Shown here piece by piece: positions 7,256 to 15,089 of a DNA stretch of 25,987 nt. The stretch is from Fibrobacter sp. UBA4309 (GTDB taxonomy: Bacteria > Fibrobacterota > Fibrobacteria > Fibrobacterales > Fibrobacteraceae). The stretch is taken from the NCBI RefSeq assembly GCF_002395745.1, contig NZ_DGUN01000012.1, positions 1 to 25,987 on the forward strand, given 5' to 3'. Made by a program: the position numbers and the translations under genes. Position 1 is the stretch's first letter, and each line of letters opens with the position of its first letter. The notes under the pieces are model-generated. The model was not told the DNA's origin. It ran no database searches and saw only the letters and a program-made list of their open reading frames with translations.

Positions 7256-7291
7256 ATATTTTGACAGAATTTAAGAAGGGGGGGGCAAGGA

Positions 7292-8209
7292 ATGCGCTTT
7301 GGTTTGATTGTTTTTGCTGGCTTTGTGTCGGCTGTTTTGGTCGGTTGCGGTGATACCGATGATTTTAACCCGGTTGGGAAAAAACGCGATGCCGCGTCCG
7401 AATTGCAGGATATCCCTTGCGACGGCTCTAATGAAGGCCTCAGGGTGATTGTCGGGAGCAACAAGGATATCTATGTGTGCGAATATGATTGGGATGAGTC
7501 CGAGTATGTGTGGGTCGGGGAAGGGGTAGAATCCTCGGGCAGCACAAAGTCGTCGAGCAGTTCTTCGAATAGGTACTCTAGCAATTACTCGAGCAGTTCT
7601 TCGATAAAACACGAAAATTACGAAACTAACGATTTCGGTATATCGGCAAAGGACGATATCTTCAATACCAATATTCGATATGGTAAAATGATTGATCCGC
7701 GTGACGGTAAATCGTACAGGACGGTGGATATCAACGGTAAAACCTGGATGGCGGAAAACCTGAACTTTACCGATTCGACCATATATCCCGCCATGCAAAA
7801 GCAGAACCATTGTTTTGACGATGTCGAAAGATATTGCGAACTGATGGGCCGCCTTTATACATGGAGTGCCGCCATGGGCATTTGTCCCGATGGATGGCAT
7901 ATTCCCACTAGTGATGAAGCGGAAGAACTGATGGAGGCTGCGGAAGGTTCGTTACGAAATCTCCAGTCCGCAAGGGGATGGGGCGAAGGCAGCGATTATG
8001 GCCAGAATACGCTGGGCATGTCTTTTGTCGGTGCCGGGAATTATCCTGCAGTAGATTATCCGACGCTGGGCTACTACGCTAAAATGTGGATTAATTCGGG
8101 CACGTCGTCAAACGTATATCTCTTGTTCCGTGGCCCGGAGAACGAAGTATTGATATACAGCTTCGGTGGAACCGTATATGGTTCGGTTCGCTGTATAGCG
8201 GATTATTAA
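7292..8209 (+). CDS. FISUMP-domain lipoprotein (TIGR02145)
   Basis: The product has 305 residues. The leader ends in AVLVG-C19, then GDTDD. Residues 41-76 hold a short cysteine-pair motif (IPCDGSNEG...IYVCEYDW). Residues 80-105 form a serine-rich linker. Residues about 129-303 are the Fibrobacter succinogenes major paralogous domain, with signatures DPRDGKSYRTVDINGKTWMA, NLNF, WSAAMGICPDGWHIPT and a C-terminal VRCIADY. The family is abundant in Fibrobacter and probably surface exposed; its biochemical role is not established. Upstream, a run of eight G (7278-7285) separates AAGAAGG (7273-7279) from ATG; GCAAGGA directly before ATG is an alternative but very close ribosome site. The stop overlaps the convergent aas stop by 4 bases. 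Confidence 0.93.
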   Translation: MRFGLIVFAGFVSAVLVGCGDTDDFNPVGKKRDAASELQDIPCDGSNEGLRVIVGSNKDIYVCEYDWDESEYVWVGEGVESSGSTKSSSSSSNRYSSNYSSSSSIKHENYETNDFGISAKDDIFNTNIRYGKMIDPRDGKSYRTVDINGKTWMAENLNFTDSTIYPAMQKQNHCFDDVERYCELMGRLYTWSAAMGICPDGWHIPTSDEAEELMEAAEGSLRNLQSARGWGEGSDYGQNTLGMSFVGAGNYPAVDYPTLGYYAKMWINSGTSSNVYLLFRGPENEVLIYSFGGTVYGSVRCIADY

Positions 8210-11200
8210 GCGTTAGCCTTGTTTTCGACGAGCTCGGTAGCGAGCTTTTTCATCCCGGTAAAGTCCCACTTGCCGCTGCCGAGTTTCGGTACCTCGGGTA
8301 CGTAGAATACGGAGCCCGGGAGCATGAGCGGCGGCATACCCGACTTGCGCAGCTTGCGCGCGAGTTCTTCGGCATCACCTTCGCCCTTGACGAGCAGTAC
8401 GATGCGTTCGCCCTTGACGGAGTCGGGAACGGCCGTGATGGCGAATTCCGTACCTTCGAGGATGTTCGTTTCGCTGATGCGCATTTCCACGGCGGTAAGC
8501 GATATCATTTCGCCGCCGAGTTTCGCGAATCGGCTGTAGCGTCCGAGAATCTGGATGAAATCGTCGGGGGTGAGCTTGCACTTGTCGCCAGTCTTGTACC
8601 AGCGTCGTCCGTCGATTTCTATGACGGCGGCCGCTGTTTTTTCGGGATCCTTCAGGTAGCCCTTCATGACTTGCGGGCCCGTGACCACGAGCATTCCTTC
8701 TTCGCCCTGCGGCAGGAATTCGTTCGTTTCGGGGTCGATGATGGCGCAGATGGTTCCCGGCACCGAAAGGCCGATGCTTGTCAGGTCCGTGCACTTTTCG
8801 AGGGTCAGGAAGTCGTCGAGGAGGGTGTTGGGGGAGTTGAGCGTGGTGAGCGGAGTAAGCTCGGTACAGCCGTACCCTTCGTAGATGTCCTTGCCGAACT
8901 TGAGCTTGAACGTTTCGCGCAGTTCCGGGCGGAGTTTTTCGGCGCCGGCAATCACATAGCGGAGCGTGTCGAGGCACATGGGGTGAACCCAGCGGCTTAC
9001 GACGATGGCGCGGAGGAACGTGGGCGTGCCCATCATGATGGTCGTCTTGTACTGGGCGCACACGCGCGCGAGCGTCTTGATGTCGGTCGGGTCAGGGCAG
9101 AGCACCATCGGGACTCCGTCCAAAAGCGGCATCATGAATGTCAGGGTGAATCCGAACGAGTGGAACAGGGGCAACAGCGCCGTCATTACGTCGGTGCGGC
9201 GGAGCTTGATGATGTAGTCGCCCTGCTGCGCGTTGGAAATCACGTTCTTGTGCGTGAGCTCCACGCCCTTCGGCGAGCCTTCGGAACCGGAACTGAACAA
9301 GATGACGGCATCGTCGTTCAGCTTGGCAGCGGTGAACCAGAGGCGCCTCAGCAGAGCCCTGGGCATCGCGAATATGATAAGCGAATCCACGATGCGCGAG
9401 ATTCCCGAAATCTTCGATTCCTCTTCGTCCAGGTAGAGCATGTGGCACTTGTCGGCAATTTGCGCGAACGCGGCGTTCCTGCCGCATAGTTTTTCGAAGA
9501 AGGCGTGCGTCGTGACGACGGTGGATACCTCGGTCTTGTCGATGCAGCCGAGGATGGTATCGACGGGCGAGGAATAGTTCAGGTTGACGCTTGTCTTGCC
9601 GGTGCCGAGAATCGAGATGATGCCGAGGGCGGCGTCGCGGCTCGTGGGGAGCATGAATCCCACGTTGCGGTCGTTCTTGGTGACCGCCTTGATTTTCTTG
9701 CCGAAGTAATGGCAGAGGCGGATCATGCCGTAGCCGTTCACGTGGTGGCCGGCGGGGTCGATGAGGATAGGACGGCTGCGGCGCTTGCGCATGGCCTTGA
9801 ACCAGAGCGGGATAATCGATTCCGAGTGGTCCATGGCGAGGTTCCAGATGTCGGTTCCCAGGTACTTGAGGCTTTTGCGGATGGTCTCGTCGGGAGTGCC
9901 CGCGGGGAGCGCCTTGCCGAACCCCACGCTGATGACGCGGTTGAACGACTGCGGGCGCATGACGCATTCCGAGGCGTGGCTGTAGCGGCTTCCCCAGAGT
10001 CCCTGGATGTAGAACGGGACAATCTGTGCGCCGGTACCTTCGATGGCCTTGGAGTAGTCGAGCGAGAACGTTGATACGAACGGGGTTTTCGAGACTTCGC
10101 CCTCGGGGAAGATGACGACGGCTTCACCGGCGAGGAGCGCCTTGCGGATTTCGGCCATGGCGGGCTCCGGGTCCCTGCGGTTGATGGTGATGAGGGACTT
10201 GCCGTGCATAAACCAGCGCTGGTACCAGTCGGCAAAGGTGTTGCGGTTGCTCGCTATGCGGAGTGGCCTCGGGCTCGACATTTGCAGTACAGCCCAGTCG
10301 ATAAAGCTGAAGTGCGGGCCTACCAGAAGGAGCGGGCCCGTTTCGGGGATGTTCTGCACGCCCATCACCTTCACCTTGTAGCGGAACACGAAGGCGAACG
10401 CGAAGCGGAGAGCCGCACGCAGCAGCGCCATGGGGTTCTTCTTGAGGTTCGTGATGAATGTCAGCGCGAGAATGACCGCGAGGATCATGAAGCACTGGTC
10501 GAGCGTGACGGGCGTAAAGATGAACAAAAGCGTCTGGCCGCCCATGATGAGCACGAGGAACGCCATCTGGATCATGTTCGCGACGGCGTGGATGCGCCCT
10601 GCGGTATCGGGACGCGTGAAATTCTGGATGACCGTACGCAAGATGACATAGGCGAGGCCGGTGCTGAAGCCGATGACGCCGTAAAGGACCGCCTGGAGCC
10701 AGCCGTTATGCACGAAGGGGAGGGCGAACATCGTTATGGCCGCCGCTACCGCGGAAAACGGGATGAGTCCCGTCTCGACGAATCCCTTCGACGCCTTGCT
10801 GGCGGAAATCGCGCCGAAAATGTAGCCGAGCGTGGCGATGAACAGCGAAATGGGGATGACCGATGCGTTGAGCATGTCGTTCATGCCCTGGATGAGGATG
10901 AGGAAAATCTGCGTTACGCCCCAGAAGGACGAAAGCCCGAGGATGGAAAGGCGCACGATGGGGTGGCGCCAGGTGGCCGCGAAGTTGCGCATGGGCGAGC
11001 GGAACCTGAGCGAGCCGTGGGTGACGCCCGCCTTGATGCAGAAACCGGCAATGCTCGTGATGACGCTCAGGCCGAGGTAAATCCAGAGCGTGAGTTCAAT
11101 GCTTACAGGGGAGTCGGGCCTGCCCGAAAGTCCCATCGCGAAGAAGGCGGCAGCGGCGGTTCCGAGTGCGGAAAGCGCCATGTACCAGGAATTGATCTTG

Positions 11201-11607
11201 ACAAGGTCTTCGCTCTCGACCATCTCTTTCATGATGCCGAGCTTTGCGGGGGTAAGGACGGCGAGGAATACGCCGTAAAGGCCGAGCAGCCCGTAGGCGA
11301 CCCATTCCGCGCCCGCCACGTAGCACACGACAATCGCGATGACGGAAGCGAGCATGCCCACCGATGACCAGGCCATCACGCGGCCCTTGTGAAAACGCCC
11401 TGCAAAGTAGCTCGCGGCGGGCATCATGAAGATGCTCGGGGCGAAAATGGCGACCTGCAGCAGCATGCTGCGCCACCAGAACGCGGAACCTTCGAACGAG
11501 AACGACAGCCAGCGCTGGAAGTGGACAAAGAGTCCCATCTGCACGAATATGGCGCAGAAGACAAAAATAAGGTACGCGACAACGCTGGGGTACTTGTTCA
11601 ATTTCAT
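8206..11607 (-). CDS. aas: Trifunctional MFS transporter / PlsC acyltransferase / acyl-ACP synthetase (Aas type)
   Basis: The product has 1133 residues in three parts. Residues 1 to about 400 form a multi-helix MFS unit resembling the lysophospholipid flippase LplT (TPAKLGIMKE at 119-128). Residues about 405-600 are a PlsC-type acyltransferase with HFSFID (H432, D437) and FPEG (500-503). Residues about 620-1133 are an AMP-forming acyl-activating enzyme with SSGSEGSPKG (772-781), YGCTE (912-916), YKTGD (1004-1008) and the C-terminal catalytic lysine in SGKWD (K1113). The likely role is import of lysophospholipid to the inner leaflet and its re-acylation with activated fatty acid. In E. coli the functions are split between LplT and Aas. 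TATAAT lies at 11633-11628 on this strand and GAGG 4 bases before ATG. It is divergent from the 11764 gene and convergent with the FISUMP gene. Confidence 0.93.
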   Translation of the reverse strand: MKLNKYPSVVAYLIFVFCAIFVQMGLFVHFQRWLSFSFEGSAFWWRSMLLQVAIFAPSIFMMPAASYFAGRFHKGRVMAWSSVGMLASVIAIVVCYVAGAEWVAYGLLGLYGVFLAVLTPAKLGIMKEMVESEDLVKINSWYMALSALGTAAAAFFAMGLSGRPDSPVSIELTLWIYLGLSVITSIAGFCIKAGVTHGSLRFRSPMRNFAATWRHPIVRLSILGLSSFWGVTQIFLILIQGMNDMLNASVIPISLFIATLGYIFGAISASKASKGFVETGLIPFSAVAAAITMFALPFVHNGWLQAVLYGVIGFSTGLAYVILRTVIQNFTRPDTAGRIHAVANMIQMAFLVLIMGGQTLLFIFTPVTLDQCFMILAVILALTFITNLKKNPMALLRAALRFAFAFVFRYKVKVMGVQNIPETGPLLLVGPHFSFIDWAVLQMSSPRPLRIASNRNTFADWYQRWFMHGKSLITINRRDPEPAMAEIRKALLAGEAVVIFPEGEVSKTPFVSTFSLDYSKAIEGTGAQIVPFYIQGLWGSRYSHASECVMRPQSFNRVISVGFGKALPAGTPDETIRKSLKYLGTDIWNLAMDHSESIIPLWFKAMRKRRSRPILIDPAGHHVNGYGMIRLCHYFGKKIKAVTKNDRNVGFMLPTSRDAALGIISILGTGKTSVNLNYSSPVDTILGCIDKTEVSTVVTTHAFFEKLCGRNAAFAQIADKCHMLYLDEEESKISGISRIVDSLIIFAMPRALLRRLWFTAAKLNDDAVILFSSGSEGSPKGVELTHKNVISNAQQGDYIIKLRRTDVMTALLPLFHSFGFTLTFMMPLLDGVPMVLCPDPTDIKTLARVCAQYKTTIMMGTPTFLRAIVVSRWVHPMCLDTLRYVIAGAEKLRPELRETFKLKFGKDIYEGYGCTELTPLTTLNSPNTLLDDFLTLEKCTDLTSIGLSVPGTICAIIDPETNEFLPQGEEGMLVVTGPQVMKGYLKDPEKTAAAVIEIDGRRWYKTGDKCKLTPDDFIQILGRYSRFAKLGGEMISLTAVEMRISETNILEGTEFAITAVPDSVKGERIVLLVKGEGDAEELARKLRKSGMPPLMLPGSVFYVPEVPKLGSGKWDFTGMKKLATELVENKANA

Positions 11608-11627
11608 ATAACCTCAAAAGTTGCTTA

Positions 11628-11633
11628 ATTATA
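11628..11633 (-). promoter_or_regulatory. Candidate -10 box of aas
   Basis: A perfect TATAAT on the minus strand, 20 bases before the aas ATG. A TTGACA on the same strand (11659-11664) is 25 bases away, too far to be a standard -35 box, so the -35 element is uncertain. Confidence 0.4.
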
Positions 11634-11728
11634 AAAAAAAAGCGAAATTCGAGGCAGATGTCAAAAATTGGTAAAAAACTTACGATTTTATTACATGCCG
11701 GTCCGTTGATGAATTGGCTCCAAAATTC

Positions 11729-11757
11729 TTGACATGAAAAAACAACTTTTTTAACTT
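11729..11757 (+). promoter_or_regulatory. Candidate promoter of the PKD-repeat lipoprotein gene
   Basis: TTGACA at 11729-11734, a 17-base spacer, then TAACTT at 11752-11757. The predicted start of transcription falls on or next to the ATG at 11764, and there is no Shine-Dalgarno, so a leaderless transcript is suggested. Confidence 0.45.
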
Positions 11758-11763
11758 TTACAA

Positions 11764-14700
11764 ATGTTTACAAAAAACTTGCGAATTTTATCCCGAAAGC
11801 TGGCTTTTCTTGCCACGCTTTCTTTTTTGTTCGTAGCCTGCGGCGATGACGATTCCGGATTCGAACCGAAATCGAATACCGTCCAGATGAAGGAATACGC
11901 GTCGCTCGACGAAGTCCCCGGCTGTACGGACGAAACCTCCGGCAATCTGGCCAAGGTGGCGGGCAGCATCTACGTATGCCTTTCCGAAAACTGGAAACCC
12001 GTCGACGAGGTTGCCGTCGGCGTCTGCAACGTGCGTGCCTGTGACGCCAATAACGAAGGCGAGAACGTCTATGTGTCTTCGGGCAAGCAGATTTACCAGT
12101 GCCGTTCCGGTTCCTGGAAGACTCCCGATGGAAAGACCTTCTCGGACGACGACTTTGTCCAGTGCTACATCGGGGCGCTTGTCCAGGACTCCGTCGCCGA
12201 ACAGGCCATGCTCGACAAGTGTAATGCCGCTAAAGAAGGCGTCCTTTCGGTTGTCGGCAAGGATATCCTGGCGTGTTCTTCTACGAAATGGGTGGTGGTT
12301 TCTGACTTTGTCATCTCGGAAGCCGACCTGCCGCAATGTGACGACAATGGCTTTGCCTACGTGCTGAGCAAGGTTTCTGCCTACCAGTGCAAGGACGGTT
12401 CCTGGTACAAGGACGGCAAGGCCGTTACCATCAAGAGTTCTTCTTCTGTGAGTTCTTCCGATTCGCGCTCGAGTTCTTCTAGGCCGCGTTCCAGCAGTTC
12501 TAGCGGCAAGTCCAGCAGCTCCGGCGCCTTGTCGAGCAGTTCCGAGGATCAGTCCAGCTCTTCCGAGGTAGTCGACGACGGCACGCGCGTACGCGGTGTC
12601 TGTATCGCTTCGGAAAAGGAAACCTCGAAGGGCGAGTCGGTCTCGTACTCCTTCTACAACATGGGCGGCACTCCGCAGACGTTCACCTGGGATTTCGGTG
12701 ACGGCGCGACTCCCGGAGAGAGCGACGATGTCGCCCCGACGGTATCGTACAGCCGCGGCGGCATGCACCGCGCTTCGCTTATCGTGAACAAGGGGCTTGC
12801 CTCGCAGAGCGATACGATTGTTTGCTCGGGAGTCTTTGTCCCGGGTACTCCGGTAACCGGCTGTAAGTGCACTACGGATGTGACATCCCTGTATGTCGGC
12901 CCCACCAATAGCACGAGCGGTGTCTGGAAGGTGTCCGGCTGTACCGGCGACGCCCCCTTCACGTACGCTTGGGGCAGTTCTGCGCCCGGCAGCGATTCTA
13001 CGGGCGTTGGCGAACCGACTGCTACCGGAACGTTTGCCCCCACGGTGACCGTCTACAACAGCGACGGGCAGACCATGGAACCTGCCTGCCCGGCCGTTCC
13101 CGTTTCTGGCCCTGTCGGCGTTACCTGTAGGCTGGAACGTAACCAGTTTACCGTGATCTACGAGAGCGGTGCTTCCGAGTCGCAGTCTTCTGTCCCCTTG
13201 ACGCTTGTTTCCGAAGACGGGTTCCTCAGGGAAGATTCCCTGTTGCCCCAGTCCAGTTACCGCGATTACAAATACGACTACAATACCGGTTCTTATACCG
13301 AAATCACGCGCTATCTCTGGTACCGTAGCGAATACGGCTCTGCAATCAGGGCCACTTTGCCGGATCCCGCAGGCGCGCTGGTGCGGTACTCGGTGCTTCA
13401 GGGTGGCGACACCATCTGTTCGGACTTCCTGGGCACTTGCCAGCCGAACCAGTCGTCCATAATCCAGGGCGGTTCCGTCGCATGGTCCCTCCGGATGGGT
13501 AGCGAAGATATCCAGGCCGATTCTTACGAATGGACCTTTACGGACGCGGACGGCAGGACTCAGGTGAGCACCGAAGCCTCGCCGCAGTATACCTACGCCT
13601 CTAGCGGCAGGATCAATGCGACTCTGACGGTAAACAAGGGAACCAAGAGCGAGAAGACTCTTACCTGTTCTTCGCTGAAGGTACAGCGCGCTGTTACGGG
13701 CTGTGACTGCGGTGCTCCGACACTCGAGACCGACACGAAGAATATTGCGACGGAATCCTTAAGCTACGTATCTTATTCATGGCATGTGACCGGTTGCGAA
13801 GGCGCCGGCGATGGCGACCTTTCGTATGAATGGGCTTTCGAGGATACGGCTGGAGTTTCTTCCAGGGCCTACAAAATGGACAATACGGTATCTTTCCGCA
13901 ATCCCGGTGTATACGAACCGACCGTGACCGTGACCAATGTCGATGGTGCGAAAAAGCAGGTCACCTGCGGCAAGGCCCATGTGTTCGATGTTTCTTGTAA
14001 TATTTCGAAGGATTACATGGTGACGAAGGGCGATTCATTGACCTGGTCCATAGAGTCAAATGGCGATTATTCCCCGACAACATATTCGTGGAGCGTCGGT
14101 TTTACGGGTGAAAAAATTACCGGTTCGAAATCTACGATTAAGGCTGCATTCACGAAGATCGGCTATATTGATGCCGATGTGCTTCTAGACGAAGGGCTTG
14201 AAACGGAACTCGCGCTTACTTGCCCTGCTCCTTACATAAACACGAACCCCGTGACGGGCTGTACTTGCGAAGGCCCGGTATTGCTCTCGTCGTCGCACTA
14301 TATTCAAGAAGGCGATATGACCTATCAATGGAAGGTGACCGGGTGCGAAAGCGCGTATTCGTTGCCGCTGACATATGAATGGCCTCAGAACTTTACGCCG
14401 GATTCGGAGGACGCTTCTATCGCAACCATGACATTCAAAGGTGCCGGAATAGAAGAACCTCGTTTTGGCGTGAAGAACGTTGATGGGATGTATGTTGGTA
14501 TTGCCTGTAATTCTGCCTACGCTCCTTCGGTCACTTGTGCCCCGAGCAAAAATGCAGTTACCGTAGGAGAAACCGTCCATTGGATAGCTCACTGGACCTA
14601 TTTGTATTATTCTTCCTTTGAATGGACGATCAAGGACGGCGATAGTGGTCCCGAGACGGTTTCTTCGGCCCTTACTCCCGAGATTGAGCCCACGCTTCCT

Positions 14701-15078
14701 GGCGTGATGCGTGCTTCTATCACCTTCAACAAGGGGACGGATTCCGCATTCACGGTGCCGTGCTCCACGCTGACGGTGAACGAGGCTGTGCCGGAACCGC
14801 CTACCATTACGGGTTGCGTATGTGATGGAGACGTTGTTCCCAAGACGAGCCCCGAAGAAGAGTCCAAGCTGCAATGGACTGTTACCGGATGTACCAGCGA
14901 GGGCGCCATGCCGTTGACGTACACCTGGAGCGACGAAGTTACGCCGGATCCCGACGATGCGACCGTGGCATCATTGGTGCCTACGGAACCGGGATCCTAC
15001 AGCCCGACCGTAACGGTGGAAAATACGGCGGGAGGAACCTTGGATGTAACTTGTAAAAAATGGAATTATAGTAACTAG
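11764..15078 (+). CDS. Large lipoprotein with alternating cysteine-bearing PKD-like repeats
   Basis: The product has 1104 residues. The leader ends in FLFVA-C26, then GDDD. Residues about 54-215 hold four short cysteine-pair repeats (for example ACDANNEGENVYV...IYQCRSGSW). Residues 224-267 form a serine-rich linker. Residues 276-1100 alternate between two beta-sandwich-like modules. Type A is C...(Y/F)xW...C, with TFTWDFGDG at 307-314 as a PKD signature; copies lie at about 280-354, 455-552, 559-635, 745-820 and 925-1000. Type B is GCxC...(T/S)GC...YxW...PTVTV...C; copies lie at about 367-442, 647-735, 833-915 and 1018-1097. PKD domains usually mediate binding or spacing on cell surfaces. It ends one base into a GTG that could start the next gene, so it is co-transcribed with the CotH gene. 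The role is probably adhesion or carbohydrate binding, by inference. Confidence 0.88.
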   Translation: MFTKNLRILSRKLAFLATLSFLFVACGDDDSGFEPKSNTVQMKEYASLDEVPGCTDETSGNLAKVAGSIYVCLSENWKPVDEVAVGVCNVRACDANNEGENVYVSSGKQIYQCRSGSWKTPDGKTFSDDDFVQCYIGALVQDSVAEQAMLDKCNAAKEGVLSVVGKDILACSSTKWVVVSDFVISEADLPQCDDNGFAYVLSKVSAYQCKDGSWYKDGKAVTIKSSSSVSSSDSRSSSSRPRSSSSSGKSSSSGALSSSSEDQSSSSEVVDDGTRVRGVCIASEKETSKGESVSYSFYNMGGTPQTFTWDFGDGATPGESDDVAPTVSYSRGGMHRASLIVNKGLASQSDTIVCSGVFVPGTPVTGCKCTTDVTSLYVGPTNSTSGVWKVSGCTGDAPFTYAWGSSAPGSDSTGVGEPTATGTFAPTVTVYNSDGQTMEPACPAVPVSGPVGVTCRLERNQFTVIYESGASESQSSVPLTLVSEDGFLREDSLLPQSSYRDYKYDYNTGSYTEITRYLWYRSEYGSAIRATLPDPAGALVRYSVLQGGDTICSDFLGTCQPNQSSIIQGGSVAWSLRMGSEDIQADSYEWTFTDADGRTQVSTEASPQYTYASSGRINATLTVNKGTKSEKTLTCSSLKVQRAVTGCDCGAPTLETDTKNIATESLSYVSYSWHVTGCEGAGDGDLSYEWAFEDTAGVSSRAYKMDNTVSFRNPGVYEPTVTVTNVDGAKKQVTCGKAHVFDVSCNISKDYMVTKGDSLTWSIESNGDYSPTTYSWSVGFTGEKITGSKSTIKAAFTKIGYIDADVLLDEGLETELALTCPAPYINTNPVTGCTCEGPVLLSSSHYIQEGDMTYQWKVTGCESAYSLPLTYEWPQNFTPDSEDASIATMTFKGAGIEEPRFGVKNVDGMYVGIACNSAYAPSVTCAPSKNAVTVGETVHWIAHWTYLYYSSFEWTIKDGDSGPETVSSALTPEIEPTLPGVMRASITFNKGTDSAFTVPCSTLTVNEAVPEPPTITGCVCDGDVVPKTSPEEESKLQWTVTGCTSEGAMPLTYTWSDEVTPDPDDATVASLVPTEPGSYSPTVTVENTAGGTLDVTCKKWNYSN

Positions 15079-15089
15079 TGAGGCGGAAA

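Larger units (their letters stand above)
6991..7291. other. Intergenic region: nested palindrome, repeats, two terminators
   Basis: About 300 bases without a convincing gene. It holds repeated TTC(C/T)GAGTTACTAG units (7001-7014, 7045-7058), a nested palindrome (7050-7105), two terminator-like hairpins, and an AT-rich promoter-like stretch before the FISUMP gene. The interval 7161-7226, between the two hairpins, contains no ORF; a small RNA ending at the second terminator is possible but not shown. Confidence 0.55.

Noticed and set aside
10204..11367. Long plus-strand ORF of 387 codons inside aas
   Set aside because: It is opposite a clearly recognised enzyme, its translation is rich in Glu, Arg and His with no domain, and it has no ribosome site. 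It is a shadow of GC-rich coding DNA.
15078..15089. GTG start for the CotH lipoprotein
   Set aside because: GTG 15078 overlaps the previous stop, but ATG 15090 has the AGGCGGA site before it and gives a normal lipoprotein leader.
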